Shown here in pieces: positions 30,312 through 40,058 of a stretch of 64,000 bases of DNA. Below the pieces are notes generated by a model that did no database searches, was not told the origin of the DNA, and was given only the letters and a program-made list of their open reading frames with translations. The position numbers and the translations under genes were made by a program. Every line of letters begins with the position of its first letter. Position 1 is the first letter of the stretch. The stretch lies in the NCBI GenBank assembly GCA_013388755.1, contig JACAEQ010000012.1, positions 1-64,000 on the forward strand. Reading direction: 5' to 3'. Source of the DNA: Chloroflexota bacterium. GTDB lineage: Bacteria; Chloroflexota; Chloroflexia; Chloroflexales; Roseiflexaceae.

Positions 30312-31019
30312 ATGGCATCCCCCCGCAAGAGTAGTGACACCACCCGCAGTGAGCCGGTAGTATCGCGCACCTACCGTGCAGCGATTCGTATCGGCGAAGA
30401 TTTCGTCACCCTCGAAGAGACGATCACACTGCCAATCGACGCGACGGACGATGAAGTTGCCCAGGCGGTGGATCTTGGCTGGCGTATCTACCGCGCTCAA
30501 CGCGCAGCCATTGAAGAACAGGTCGCTGGCGTGCGCGAAACCCAACCCGCGCCGCAACCGCCGACAGTGCGCGACCCGGATGCGCCAGCAAGCGACAAGC
30601 AGCGGCATTACATCACCGTGCTACAGGATGATCTGGCCTGGTCGCATGAGCAACTGGCAGCGTACGCGCACGAACAGCAGGTCGACCTCGTCACCATGAC
30701 CAAAGGGCAGGCCAGCGCATTCATCGACACTCTGAAGAAACTCGCCGAGGAACGAACAACGTACACGACCGCCAGCCGTTCCACGGGTCGCAGCGATGAA
30801 GGGGGTGCGCCGGTGCGGCCAGCCGATACAGGGCCGGCCAACGAGAAACAGTTGATCGCGCTTGAGCGGCTGGCGCAGCAACACGGATTCGACCTCGACG
30901 CAGAAGTGCGACGGCGTTTTGACGTCGCCTGCAACGAACTGACCGGCGCCCAGGCATCCGCACTCCTCCGTGAGTGGCAACGCGCCACACGACGAGCCGT
31001 CGGCGAACCGGCGCTGTAG
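30312..31019 (+). CDS. uncharacterised two-module protein next to ssb
   Basis: A 235-residue soluble protein with an N-terminal beta-rich part (RTYRAAIRIGEDFVTLEETITLP) and a Pro-rich linker. Two related helical modules follow: residues about 97-150 (SDKQRHYITVLQ ... MTKGQASAFIDTL) and about 180-228 (NEKQLIALERLAQ ... LTGAQASALLREW). Each has the pattern xEKQ-20/30-LTxxQASxLI. Similar EKQ/AS modules occur in phage and bacterial proteins associated with single-strand DNA handling, which fits ssb lying 237 bp downstream, but the function is not established. GGAGG eight bases before ATG 30312 sets the start; longer frames begin before the TATACT box. Confidence 0.65.
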   Translation: MASPRKSSDTTRSEPVVSRTYRAAIRIGEDFVTLEETITLPIDATDDEVAQAVDLGWRIYRAQRAAIEEQVAGVRETQPAPQPPTVRDPDAPASDKQRHYITVLQDDLAWSHEQLAAYAHEQQVDLVTMTKGQASAFIDTLKKLAEERTTYTTASRSTGRSDEGGAPVRPADTGPANEKQLIALERLAQQHGFDLDAEVRRRFDVACNELTGAQASALLREWQRATRRAVGEPAL

Positions 31020-31256
31020 GAATATCACCGCTGTCAGTTCGCACAATACTACGAATGGCCGTATCTTTTTGCTCCTCTGTACGGTAGAGAAGGTGTGCAG
31101 AGGGAGTCACAGCCGGAAGCACAATGTACTCTTACAGCAGCCTATCTGAGCACTCGGTCCGGCCATCAGCAGGCGTCCCTTATGACCTGCGCGCAACCTG
31201 TTCAGGTGTTTAGCCGCCTCGGATAGGCATCGCAGTACCATCACAAGGAGACGATC

Positions 31257-31667
31257 ATGCGCCAGGTCAGAGGGACAGTCAACTCGGTCGAGCTGATTGG
31301 TTGGATCGGCGACGCGCCCGAACAGCGCGTCTTTTCGTCGGGAGCGAAGGTCTGCACGTTCAATGTCGCCACCAAGCACTGGGGCGCGCGCACCGACGCT
31401 GGCGACCGCACAGTCGAAACGGACTGGACGCCGGTTGAGGCGTGGGAGAAGCTGAGCGAACAGTGCATGCGATCCCTGCACAAAGGTAGTCGTGTGCGCG
31501 TCGTCGGCAGCCTGCGCACCCAGAGCTGGGACGACAAAGAGAGCGGCCAGCGGCGCTACAAGACGTTTGTGCGCGCCGATGAAGTACTGTTCCTCGATAA
31601 CCGCTCCGAGGGCAATGGGCAGGAGATGCCGGAGGCCACCGAGGAAACCGAGGAAGTGCCGTTCTAA
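31257..31667 (+). CDS. ssb: single-stranded DNA-binding protein
   Basis: A 136-residue OB-fold protein coating single-stranded DNA. The fold runs from residue 2 to about 112 (NSVELIGWIGDAPEQRVFSSGAKVCTFNVAT, then WTPVEAWEKLSEQ, VRVVGSLRTQSWDD and YKTFVRADEVLFLD). A short acidic tail ends EEVPF, the tip that docks repair and replication partners (DDIPF in E. coli). The first strand is less canonical than in housekeeping SSBs, so it could be a second, specialised SSB. AAGGAG is well placed before ATG 31257. Confidence 0.9.
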   Translation: MRQVRGTVNSVELIGWIGDAPEQRVFSSGAKVCTFNVATKHWGARTDAGDRTVETDWTPVEAWEKLSEQCMRSLHKGSRVRVVGSLRTQSWDDKESGQRRYKTFVRADEVLFLDNRSEGNGQEMPEATEETEEVPF

Positions 31668-31693
31668 CCTGATGACAACCGGTTCAAGAACGA

Positions 31694-31722
31694 ACAGGCC
31701 CCTACCAGTGGTAGGGGCCTGT
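31694..31722. terminator. hairpin between ssb and the zinc-ribbon gene
   Basis: Perfect 13-bp stem (ACAGGCCCCTACC and complement) with loop AGT between convergent genes; no T-run, so it probably acts in both directions. Confidence 0.65.
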
Positions 31723-31750
31723 GTGCTAACAGATGTACGCTGCCTCGGGC

Positions 31751-32134
31751 TTACCAGCGGCTGCGCCCGCCGCCACTGCTGCGGCGCTGCTCCTGGAAGC
31801 AGTCCGAACAGTAAACGGGCTTATCACCACGCGGAACAAACGGCACCAGCGCCTCGCGGCCACACGATGCGCAGGTTGTACTGTGCATCTGCCGCTCGCC
31901 GCCACCATAACCGCCGCGCCCGCCACCGTAGCTGTCGCGCCCGCCACCGTAGCTGTCACGATCGCCGTAACTGCTGCGGCCACCGCCCGACGCTTTCCGC
32001 TGCTGCCGGCATGACGGGCAGCGGGTCGGTTCGTTGGTGAAACCCTTCTGTGCGTAAAACTCCTGTTCGCCGGCCGTAAAAATGAAATCCACGCCACAAT
32101 CCCGACAGGTGAGTGTCTTGTCTGCGAAGCTCAT
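31751..32134 (-). CDS. zinc-ribbon protein with Gly-rich linker
   Basis: A 127-residue protein made of two zinc-binding ends joined by low-complexity sequence. The N-terminal module has CRDCGVDFIFTAGEQEFYAQKGF and CPSCR (CxxC-CxxC, residues 10-42). The linker (about 48-80) repeats DSYGGGR/GYGGG units. The C-terminal module has CASCG...CSDC (about 88-111). The N-terminal module matches the widespread bacterial zinc-ribbon family beginning F.DK.L.C.DCG..F.FT. Its function is unknown; RNA or ssDNA binding is suggested only by the Gly/Tyr/Arg linker and the convergent ssb gene. Confidence 0.8.
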   Translation of the reverse strand: MSFADKTLTCRDCGVDFIFTAGEQEFYAQKGFTNEPTRCPSCRQQRKASGGGRSSYGDRDSYGGGRDSYGGGRGGYGGGERQMHSTTCASCGREALVPFVPRGDKPVYCSDCFQEQRRSSGGGRSRW

Positions 32135-32330
32135 CGCTCGCCAACTCCTTTGGTAACAACGATGCCATGTCTTGGGGTTTGGGGGACAATGAGCTAGAGG
32201 ACACGGTACCTGCGGACACCAGGACAGTGCAGAGGCAGCTCGTAATGACCAAACCTTGTAAAGACGTGCTTAGTATAGCACATCTTGCTCCGTCGCGCTA
32301 GAGGGTTCGATAGTTATGCGACGTTGCTAC

Positions 32331-32359
32331 TTGACAATCCTGCGTAACTCGTATACTAT
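32331..32359 (+). promoter_or_regulatory. promoter of the SAM-riboswitch/metYX unit
   Basis: TTGACA (32331-32336), then TATACT at 15 bp or TACTAT (32354-32359) at 17 bp. Transcription would start about 15-20 nt before the riboswitch. Confidence 0.7.
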
Positions 32360-32382
32360 CTCAGCAACAAGTGAATAGCGCA

Positions 32383-32566
<184 letters not shown>

Positions 32567-32621
32567 GCGTGCGCTGCGGGAGCAGATGCCCCGGCCGTAT
32601 CTCCCAAAGCTCACACACAAA

Positions 32622-32644
32622 GCCCTCATCGTACAGATGAGGGC
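32622..32644 (+). terminator. riboswitch-controlled terminator
   Basis: GCCCTCATC-GTACA-GATGAGGGC (9-bp stem) then GATTTCGTT. Its 5' arm CTCATC is complementary to GATGAG in the 3' strand of P1 (32559-32564), which supplies the antiterminator expected of an OFF switch. Confidence 0.8.
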
Positions 32645-32807
32645 GATTTCGTTGCCCTCACGCTGCACGAGAGCATGGAACATGCGCAGAACGATGCGCC
32701 CTGGCCAACGTCAGGGATGTATCGTCGGCTTTGCTGTCGCCTGCACCATGCAACAGGTCACCCCTTGTGATGGCGGGATACATGCTAGAGAGGAGTTCAC
32801 GCTACCA

Positions 32808-34094
32808 ATGACAGCCGACGCGCGATTTACCGGTTTTGAGACTCTGGCGCTCCATGCAGGCCAGCAACCCGATCCCACAACTGGCGCACGGGCAGTACCG
32901 ATCTACCAGACGACATCGTACCAGTTCAAAGACACGGGCCACGCCGCTCGCCTTTTTGGCTTGCAGGAGTTCGGCAATATCTATACACGTATCATGAACC
33001 CGACGACTGATGTCCTCGAGCAACGCATCGCCGCACTCGAAGGCGGCGTCGGCGCGCTCGCGCTCGCGTCGGGCCAGGCGGCAGAAACACTCGGTATCCT
33101 GAACGTTGCCGGCACCGGGGACAATATCGTTTCCTCCAGCGATCTCTACGGTGGCACCTACAACCTGTTCCGCCATACGCTACCAAAACTCGGCATTACC
33201 ACCCGTTTCGTTGATGCGCGCGACCACGAAGGCTTTCGCGCAGCCATTGACGATCGGACGAAGCTGGTGTTCCTCGAACTGGTCGGTAATCCGCGCCTCG
33301 ATGTCGTTGATCTGCAAGCCATTGCAGCCATTGCTCACGAACGTGGCGTGGCGGTCATGGTTGACGCAACGACCGCCACACCCTACCTGTGCCGGCCATT
33401 CGCATGGGGCGCTGACATCATCGTGCATTCCGGTACCAAGTATCTCGGCGGGCATGGCACCAGTATCGCCGGTCTCCTGGTGGACAGCGGCACCTTCGAC
33501 TGGACCAACGGGCGCTACCCGGAGTTTACCACGCCAGATCCTTCGTATCACGGCCTGGTCTACAGCCAGGCGTTCGGCAACCTCGCCTATATCCTCAAGG
33601 CGCGTGTGCAGGGGCTGCGCGACATTGGCGCATGCCTCAGCCCGTTCAATTCCTTCCTCCTGCTGCAAGGCATCGAGACCCTCGGGCTACGCATGGAGCG
33701 TCATAGCCAGAATGCGCTGGCAGTTGCCACGTTCCTCAAGGAGCATGCGAAGGTCAACTGGGTACTCTACCCCGGCTTGCCCGATCATCCCAGTTACGCG
33801 CTGGCCCAGAAGTACATGCCGAAAGGCCAGAGCGGCATTGTCGGGTTTGGTATCAAGGGCGGGCGTTCAGCAGGCGCAGCGTTCATTGAGAACCTGCGAC
33901 TTTTCTCGCACCTGGCGAACATTGGCGACGCCAGGAGCCTCGCGATTCACCCTGCCAGCACAACCCACAGCCAGCTCACGCCCGATGAACAACGACTTAC
34001 CGGCGTCACCGATGATTTCGTGCGTCTTTCAATCGGCATTGAGACCATTGACGACATCATTGCCGATCTCGACCAGGCGCTGGCACGGATCTGA
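32808..34094 (+). CDS. metY: O-acetylhomoserine sulfhydrylase
   Basis: A 428-residue PLP enzyme of the Cys/Met metabolism family that makes homocysteine from O-acetylhomoserine and sulfide. The N-terminal [14 protein letters not shown] and [10 protein letters not shown] are typical of MetY rather than Met[14 protein letters not shown] supplies phosphate contacts, and the PLP lysine lies in [13 protein letters not shown] (about residue 211). The C-terminal [15 protein letters not shown] is conserved. GAGAGGAG precedes ATG 32808. It sits under SAM-riboswitch control and 21 bp before metX. Confidence 0.95.
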   Translation: MTADARFTGFETLALHAGQQPDPTTGARAVPIYQTTSYQFKDTGHAARLFGLQEFGNIYTRIMNPTTDVLEQRIAALEGGVGALALASGQAAETLGILNVAGTGDNIVSSSDLYGGTYNLFRHTLPKLGITTRFVDARDHEGFRAAIDDRTKLVFLELVGNPRLDVVDLQAIAAIAHERGVAVMVDATTATPYLCRPFAWGADIIVHSGTKYLGGHGTSIAGLLVDSGTFDWTNGRYPEFTTPDPSYHGLVYSQAFGNLAYILKARVQGLRDIGACLSPFNSFLLLQGIETLGLRMERHSQNALAVATFLKEHAKVNWVLYPGLPDHPSYALAQKYMPKGQSGIVGFGIKGGRSAGAAFIENLRLFSHLANIGDARSLAIHPASTTHSQLTPDEQRLTGVTDDFVRLSIGIETIDDIIADLDQALARI

Positions 34095-34115
34095 ATGCTT
34101 GATTGAAGGCAGACC

Positions 34116-35267
34116 ATGACCGCACTTGCCACTGAACGTGTATCACCTGGCATCGGCCTGGTCCAGCGGCGTTATGCCACCTGGCTTGAGCCGCTTGCGC
34201 TCGATAGCGGCGCATCGCTTGCGCCGGTCACCCTGGCATACGAAACGTATGGCGAACTGAATGCCGCGCGCGATAATGCCGTGCTCCTTCTGCACGCCCT
34301 TTCGGGCGATGCGCATGTCGCCGGACGGTACAGCCTGACTGATGCCAGACCCGGCTGGTGGGACGATATGGTCGGCCCGGGACGCCCATTTGATACGGAC
34401 CGCTATTTCATTATCTGCGCAAATGTGATTGGCGGCTGTAAGGGCAGCACAGGGCCATCGAGCACGAACCCGGTAACCGGAAAGCCATACGGCTTGAGCT
34501 TTCCGGTCATTACGATTGGTGACATGGTGCGAGCACAGGTACGGCTCATTGACCGGCTAGAGATCAATCGCCTGCTGGCCGTGGTGGGGGGATCGATGGG
34601 CGGCTTTCAGGCGCTCGAGTGGGCCACGGCCTATCCCGAGCGGGTACATGGCGCCATATTGCTGGCGACCAGCGCCCGTTCGTCGGCACAGACCGTGGCA
34701 TGGAACGCAATTGGCCGGCGCGCGATTATGTCTGACCCGCGCTGGCGTGGTGGCGATTATTATGAGCACGAGCCGCCGGTCGACGGCCTGGCAACGGCGC
34801 GCATGATCGGCCATATTACCTACCTGAGCGAACCGGCGCTCGAGCGCAAGTTTGGCCGCGCATTTCAGGCCGGCGGCGGCCCGGCCTTTACACTGGCCCA
34901 GGAGTTTGCGATCGAAAGCTACCTTGAGTATCAGGGTGCCAGCTTCAACGCGCGCTTTGATGCCAACTCATATCTCTATATCACTAAAGCAATGGATTAC
35001 TGGGATCTGCCGGCGCGCCATGGATCGCTGGAGACGGCCTTCGCCCGATCACAGGCGCGCTTTCTTGTCCTCTCCTACAGCAGTGACTGGTTGTACCCGA
35101 CCTCAGAGTCGCGCCTGATTGCCAGTGCATTGCATCGTGTCGGGCGACCGGTCGCACACCTCGAAATCGCGTCAACCGCCGGGCACGATGCCTTCCTGGT
35201 TGATATCGAACAGCAATCACCAATCATTGAGGAGTTTCTGGCGCGCCTCGCGGAAGAGAACGGGTAG
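34116..35267 (+). CDS. metX: homoserine O-acetyltransferase
   Basis: A 383-residue alpha/beta-hydrolase-fold enzyme that activates homoserine with acetyl-CoA. The oxyanion/nucleophile elbow is [13 protein letters not shown] (Ser about 157). The third-strand signature [14 protein letters not shown] is near 105-118. The acid lies in [10 protein letters not shown] (about 328) and the histidine in AGHDAFL (about 359). Some members of the family are succinyltransferases, and specificity cannot be settled by eye. It is encoded directly after metY and shares its riboswitch. Confidence 0.93.
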   Translation: MTALATERVSPGIGLVQRRYATWLEPLALDSGASLAPVTLAYETYGELNAARDNAVLLLHALSGDAHVAGRYSLTDARPGWWDDMVGPGRPFDTDRYFIICANVIGGCKGSTGPSSTNPVTGKPYGLSFPVITIGDMVRAQVRLIDRLEINRLLAVVGGSMGGFQALEWATAYPERVHGAILLATSARSSAQTVAWNAIGRRAIMSDPRWRGGDYYEHEPPVDGLATARMIGHITYLSEPALERKFGRAFQAGGGPAFTLAQEFAIESYLEYQGASFNARFDANSYLYITKAMDYWDLPARHGSLETAFARSQARFLVLSYSSDWLYPTSESRLIASALHRVGRPVAHLEIASTAGHDAFLVDIEQQSPIIEEFLARLAEENG

Positions 35268-35621
35268 CGCCAGGCAGTACACGGTCGTCCCTGCCGGCGG
35301 TGCGTATCGCGGCGTTCTTGCCCTGGCGGCAGGGGACCCTGCCTCGGTAGATAATGCGCGATAGACGGCGCGCGGCGCCAATGGCGGTCTCGAGGGCATC
35401 ATCATGGTGCGGCTGGTTTCGGCGGCAGAGCCGTCGAGATCAGCCGCATTTTTCGTCTGCGCCACAGATCCACACTGTGCACGAACACCATCCCCTGTCG
35501 ATCTTCCGGGCCGCGTGAATGACCGGGTTGTGCTTTTGCTATAATGGACCCGCCATCCAATTGTAGGTGTCATCCGTATGACTACACAGAAGATCATACA
35601 ACAGCAGCGTGGAGCCGTCCG
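35268..35621. other. gap before the sigma factor gene
   Basis: The gap of 354 bases holds a TGCTATAAT extended -10 box (TATAAT at 35540-35545, no good -35) about 75 bp before the sigma factor start. No other gene or strong hairpin is supported. Confidence 0.5.
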
Positions 35622-36239
35622 ATGAGCCGGCTCAGCTCTCCAGCTACAGGCCTGTCTACGGCGGAGGACGAAGCGCTGCTTGCACGTGTCGCACGAAGCG
35701 ACAGCAACGCACTCGAGGTGCTGTATGAGCGCCACGCGCGTATCGTCTATGCTACGGCGCTGCGCATGCTCGGTAATGCCGAACTTGCGGAAGATATCGT
35801 ACAGGAGACGTTCTGGCGCGTATGGCGTCGAAGCGGGTCATTCGCCGCAGGGCGCGGCCAGGTGGCAGGGTGGATCTTCGGCATTGCTCACAATCTGTGT
35901 ATTGATGAACTACGGCGCCAGCGTTCGCGTCCTATGTATGCACACGGCGAGCAAGAACAGCAGGCCCTGATTGAGCAAACTGACGATCGTGGTGACGTCA
36001 CCAGTACAGCTATTGAGCGTGAACGTCGCCGGGTGATTGTAGCCGCGCTTGCGCAGATCCCGCCCGAACAGCGCGAAGTTCTCGAACTGGCGTATTTTGG
36101 GGGATTCTCGCAGAGCGAGATCGCCCAGCGCCTGAATAGTCCGGTAGGAACAATAAAAACACGCACCAGGCTTGCGTTACAGAAAATGCGAGACTTATTA
36201 CACGCACAGCAAATGAGCGCCGAAGATCTGCACGACTGA
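35622..36239 (+). CDS. ECF-type RNA polymerase sigma factor (SigK-like)
   Basis: A 205-residue extracytoplasmic-function sigma factor. Region 2 spans about 30-95 (LEVLYERHARIVYATALRML, AEDIVQETFWRVWRR). Region 4 spans about 140-195 (IPPEQREVLELAYFGGFSQSEIAQRL, VGTIKTRTRLALQKMR). The next gene, 24 bp downstream, encodes a membrane anti-sigma factor, so the two form a standard signalling pair; the RskA-like partner suggests the SigK/ECF19 class. ATG 35622 with GTGGAG upstream is preferred over an ATG 26 codons earlier that overlaps the -10 box. Confidence 0.92.
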   Translation: MSRLSSPATGLSTAEDEALLARVARSDSNALEVLYERHARIVYATALRMLGNAELAEDIVQETFWRVWRRSGSFAAGRGQVAGWIFGIAHNLCIDELRRQRSRPMYAHGEQEQQALIEQTDDRGDVTSTAIERERRRVIVAALAQIPPEQREVLELAYFGGFSQSEIAQRLNSPVGTIKTRTRLALQKMRDLLHAQQMSAEDLHD

Positions 36240-36263
36240 CCCGGTTATCACCCGGTACTCACC

Positions 36264-37202
36264 ATGTTGAATAACGATCATCCAATCGAGTCGATCCCCG
36301 CGTTTGTGCTGGGCGCGCTTGACGCTGATGAGGCGGCGCGCGTTGCTGCACATCTTGCGGCGTGTCCATCATGCCGTGCCGAAGCTGAGTCTTTTCGGAC
36401 AGTCGTTGGCATGCTGCCATATGCGGCAGGCGCTGCCGAGCCACCAGCGCGCGTTAAGCGCCAGCTGTTTGCCCGTATCGCCGCCACAAGCGCCGAAAGC
36501 GCCGTACCGGCAGCACCAGAACGGCCCGTTACGCCGCCATCACACAGCGCAAAGCCAGTTCGCTGGGCTGTCCCCGTCATGGCGCTATCGCTCGCGCTTG
36601 CGCTGGGCTTTGGCGCGGCAACGTTCGAGGCTCGTGCGCAAGCGGATCGGCTGGCAATGGAGCTTGCCACCAGTCGCCAGACGCTTGGCCTGGTTGAGAC
36701 ACAACTTGCCGAGAGTCGTCAATCAGGCGCAGAGGTTGCAGCCCGCCTCATGGCAAGCCAGCAACAACTGGCGCACACGCAAGCACAGCTTGCCGAAAGC
36801 CAGCGTGAAGTGCTTGCATTGCAGGAGGCCGGGCAGCAAGGTGAGCAATTCGTCTCGTTTATTGCCGCACCGCAGACGGTATCACGCACACTGGGGACCA
36901 CCGGGCAAGCTCCAGACAAAGCCAGCGCGCGCGTATTCATGCAACCGGGCCATAATCGCCTGGTTGTGCTTATCCACGGGTTGCATACGGCTGAACCTGG
37001 TAAGGTGTACCGGCTGTGGCTGGCGCGAGATAATCAGGCAGTGGCCATCGGCACAATCACCGTTGATGAGGATGGAATCGCAGAACTTGCGGTTGATGCC
37101 CCTGAACCGATGGATACCTATGACCAGGTCATGATTACGCTGGATGCAATGGATATGACCACACGCCCCAGCGATGAGGTAATCTTCGAAGCGAACCTGT
37201 AA
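36264..37202 (+). CDS. RskA-like membrane anti-sigma factor
   Basis: A 312-residue single-pass anti-sigma protein. The N-terminal zinc-binding anti-sigma domain has the H-x3-C-x2-C motif in HLAACPSC (about 29-36). A linker leads to one transmembrane helix (about 97-117, VPVMALSLALALGFG). An extracytoplasmic coiled coil follows (about 120-190, repeated QLAESQ units), then an RskA C-terminal domain (about 225-312) with YRLWLARDNQAVAIGTI. It should hold the upstream sigma factor at the membrane and release it after regulated proteolysis. The signal is unknown. Confidence 0.9.
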   Translation: MLNNDHPIESIPAFVLGALDADEAARVAAHLAACPSCRAEAESFRTVVGMLPYAAGAAEPPARVKRQLFARIAATSAESAVPAAPERPVTPPSHSAKPVRWAVPVMALSLALALGFGAATFEARAQADRLAMELATSRQTLGLVETQLAESRQSGAEVAARLMASQQQLAHTQAQLAESQREVLALQEAGQQGEQFVSFIAAPQTVSRTLGTTGQAPDKASARVFMQPGHNRLVVLIHGLHTAEPGKVYRLWLARDNQAVAIGTITVDEDGIAELAVDAPEPMDTYDQVMITLDAMDMTTRPSDEVIFEANL

Positions 37203-37214
37203 TTAACAGAGTTC

Positions 37215-37371
37215 AGTGCCTACCCGAATAACGGACTGGATGTCATTGCGAGCGAAGCGAAACAATCTACCAGCGCGAGCGGAGAGTACTTCAGCTACAC
37301 TACACTCGCTGCAGGCGGTCGCTTGCGCCCCTCGCAATGACGAAAGACGCATTGTTTTCTGGATAGGCACT
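37215..37371. repeat. MITE-like inverted-repeat element
   Basis: A 157-bp element whose two ends both read inward AGTGCCTA(C/T)CC and then, 17-20 bp in, GTCATTGCGAG (37242-37252, with its complement at 37331-37341). The centre is unrelated. It lies between the anti-sigma factor and lectin genes. It carries no coding sequence. Partial copies are at 6245 and 26743, so it is a dispersed family. The CATTGCGAGCGAAGCG core resembles intergenic repeats common in bacterial genomes. Confidence 0.65.
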
Positions 37372-37445
37372 TCTACCAGGCAGCAGTCGATTCTGCCGAA
37401 GGCAACAAGGACACATTGCGCTTCAGCATGGCGCTGCTACTCCGA

Positions 37446-38474
37446 TCAGCCCCGCCAGAAGCGCCGGATCAAACCTTGATCCGTGTTGAACACCGGATCC
37501 ACGGTGCGTGCGAAGCAGTCGAGACGGTTGGCCCCCCACGACACGCACGCCGGTGACGAGGCGATGTTACCACCCAGATCCTCCCAGCCAATCCAGCGGC
37601 TGCCGTCCCAGTAACGATGGAGCATGTTGCCATTGTCGCCGCGGGCAAACACGCTGATCCGGTTCGGGCCCCACGAGGCTGCTGTCGGGGCAGAGGTAAT
37701 GCCACCGCCCAGTTCTTCCCAGATGGCCCACTGCTTGCCGTCCCAGACGCGCCGATAGAGACGATTGTCGCTGCCACGCACGAAGCAGTCGATCCGGTTG
37801 TCGCCTGCAGAGGTGCAGGCCGGCGCCGACGTCAGAATACCCTCATGGCTGATCCAGCCGATCCAGCGCTGGCCGTTGTACCACGACTGGTACATCTTAC
37901 TGTCGGTTCCACGTACGAAGACGCTCACCAGGCCAGGCCCCCACGACACGGCGGCCGGCGCTGATGTGGCGACGCCACCCAGGTTTTGCCATTCGCTCCA
38001 GCGCTCACCGTTCCACCACATATGCCAGACGGCACCACTCCCCTGGCGGATGGCGAAACAACTCATACGGTTCGATCCCCAGGCTGCACACGCCGGCGCC
38101 GAGGCAAGACCCCCGCCAAGATTGCGCCAACCCGACCAGTTGCCGCCAGCAAATGTCTGCCAGAGCAAGTTGCCACCATCGCCGCGTACAAACACCTCCA
38201 GCCGATCGCGACTCCACGTCGTGACGCTAGGCGCCGATGTGGCAAGCACTGCGCCTGGAACACCTTCCCATGCACCCCAGCCAGTCTGCGCCAGCGGCGC
38301 CAGCGGCGCCGGATTTTCCACGCTCGCGACCATCATCTGCGCCGGCAACAACCCCATGTCCTCTGCCGACTGAACCGGCGTGGCTCCGGCACGCGCCGTT
38401 GTCAATGTTGCGACCATGAGCCAGACAACCACCAGCACCACGAAGCCGGCTGCCACTCGATAGGATTGCTTCAT
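37446..38474 (-). CDS. secreted PLL-type beta-propeller lectin
   Basis: A 342-residue exported protein: signal peptide (residues 1-32, hydrophobic FVVLVVVWLMVATL), a short linker, then six repeats of about 46 residues. Each repeat reads SAP-x-SWG-x-N/R-x-VFVRG ... W(D/N)G-x-WxxWxxLGG. This is the pattern of the PLL/PHL fucose-binding lectin family, where each blade contributes Trp-based sugar sites. Repeats 2, 4 and 6 each carry a Cys pair (SAPAC ... CF) that repeats 1, 3 and 5 lack. GGAGGG before ATG 38474 fixes the start; 35 extra upstream codons lack a signal-peptide context. Glycan binding at the cell surface is inferred. Confidence 0.8.
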   Translation of the reverse strand: MKQSYRVAAGFVVLVVVWLMVATLTTARAGATPVQSAEDMGLLPAQMMVASVENPAPLAPLAQTGWGAWEGVPGAVLATSAPSVTTWSRDRLEVFVRGDGGNLLWQTFAGGNWSGWRNLGGGLASAPACAAWGSNRMSCFAIRQGSGAVWHMWWNGERWSEWQNLGGVATSAPAAVSWGPGLVSVFVRGTDSKMYQSWYNGQRWIGWISHEGILTSAPACTSAGDNRIDCFVRGSDNRLYRRVWDGKQWAIWEELGGGITSAPTAASWGPNRISVFARGDNGNMLHRYWDGSRWIGWEDLGGNIASSPACVSWGANRLDCFARTVDPVFNTDQGLIRRFWRG

Positions 38475-38718
38475 TCCTGTACCCTCCAACTCACCCACGC
38501 AAGCCGCGCCATGACACGATGCCCCAGGAACCCGCCGGTCAGGTGACGATAACCAGAGGTCCATGTTGCGGTGGATCAACCTGGTGTCATCGTACTATAC
38601 ACGGGCGTTTGTTTCAAGGACGTTTCACGAACATACGAGGTTACGGCGCGTGAGCGGGAGAGTGTGCGCATCCGGGAAGCAATGGCGCGTCACGATGAAC
38701 AACGAGCGATGATGAGCG

Positions 38719-40014
38719 TCAACCAGCCGGGAGGATAGCGCGAAACGCATCGGTAGCCGCATCAATCGTCGTACGAATGATACCGTCATCATGCGCCAGC
38801 GAGAGGAAGGCCGCTTCGAACTGGGCCGGCGCAAGGTACACGCCACGTTCCAGCATGGCGTGGAAGAAACGGGCAAAACAGCGAGTGTCGGATGTTTTCG
38901 CCGACGCATAATCGTATACTGGCTCGCCCGTACAGAAGAAGCCCCACATACTGCCGGCATATGTTGCGCGCAGTGGAACACTGGCAGCGGCGGCGGCTCG
39001 CTCGAAGCCGGTGCACAGGGTGGTGGCGGCGGCTTCCAGTCGCTCGAACACGCCTGGCGCACTGATTGCCCGCAATGTGACGATCCCGGCCGCCATTGCC
39101 AGCGGATTGCCAGAGAGCGTACCTGCCTGATAGACCGGCCCTGCCGGCGCGATCAGTTCCATCAGTTCGCGCCGGCCACCATACGCCGCTGCGGGCAATC
39201 CACCGCCTATGACTTTACCGAGACATGTCAGATCAGGACTGACGCCGTACCGTCCCTGGGCTCCGCCAGGCGCCACACGAAAGCCGGTCATCACCTCGTC
39301 GAAGATCAGCAACGCACCGTGCTCGTCGGCCAGGCGACGCAACCCTTCCAGAAAGCCGGATTGCGGCAGCACGAGCCCCATGTTGCCGGCGACCGGCTCA
39401 ACCATGATAGCCGCAACTTCGCCTGGATTGGCCTTGAGCAACGTCTCCACCGCATCGAGATCGTTGTACGGCGCAGTCAGCGTGCCTGCGGCCGTTGCCG
39501 CAGTAACGCCCGGGCTGTCCGGCAGGCCAAGGGTTGCCACACCTGAGCCAGCCTGAACAAGAAAGCCATCAAAGTGCCCATGGTAGCATCCGGCAAACTT
39601 GATGACCTTATCACGCCGGGTCGCGGCACGCGCCAGGCGTAGCGCACTCATAGCCGCTTCCGTGCCTGACGAAACAAAACGCACCATTTCGACCGCCGGC
39701 ATCGCCTGTACAATCAGGCGAGCCAGTTCATTCTCAAGTTCCGTCGGTGCACCAAATGACGTGCCGCGCGCTGCCTGCTCAGCAACCGCCGCTACAACAT
39801 CCGGATGGGCATGACCAAGGATGAGTGGACCCCACGATAAGACGTAATCGATATAGCGATTGCCGTCCACATCGATGAGAAAGGCACCCTCACCGCGTGC
39901 AATGAAACGCGGTACGCCGCCCACGGCACGAAAGGCACGCACCGGACTATTGACGCCGCCAGGGATCAGCGACTGAGCCTCGGCGAATAATTCCTCGGAG
40001 CAGGTGGTTTTCAT
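38719..40014 (-). CDS. hemL: glutamate-1-semialdehyde 2,1-aminomutase
   Basis: A 431-residue PLP enzyme converting glutamate 1-semialdehyde to 5-aminolevulinate. Motifs: [19 protein letters not shown] at the N-terminus, [15 protein letters not shown] (about 121-135), the cofactor Asp in [12 protein letters not shown], and the PLP Lys in CLGKVIGGG (about 265). GGAGGG seven bases before ATG 40014 sets the start over an ATG ten codons upstream. It is the last gene of the heme operon, 44 bp after hemB. Confidence 0.96.
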   Translation of the reverse strand: MKTTCSEELFAEAQSLIPGGVNSPVRAFRAVGGVPRFIARGEGAFLIDVDGNRYIDYVLSWGPLILGHAHPDVVAAVAEQAARGTSFGAPTELENELARLIVQAMPAVEMVRFVSSGTEAAMSALRLARAATRRDKVIKFAGCYHGHFDGFLVQAGSGVATLGLPDSPGVTAATAAGTLTAPYNDLDAVETLLKANPGEVAAIMVEPVAGNMGLVLPQSGFLEGLRRLADEHGALLIFDEVMTGFRVAPGGAQGRYGVSPDLTCLGKVIGGGLPAAAYGGRRELMELIAPAGPVYQAGTLSGNPLAMAAGIVTLRAISAPGVFERLEAAATTLCTGFERAAAAASVPLRATYAGSMWGFFCTGEPVYDYASAKTSDTRCFARFFHAMLERGVYLAPAQFEAAFLSLAHDDGIIRTTIDAATDAFRAILPAG

Positions 40015-40058
40015 ACTGGTCCCTCCGGAAGCAGGCACGCGCAAGTCGATCGGCGATA

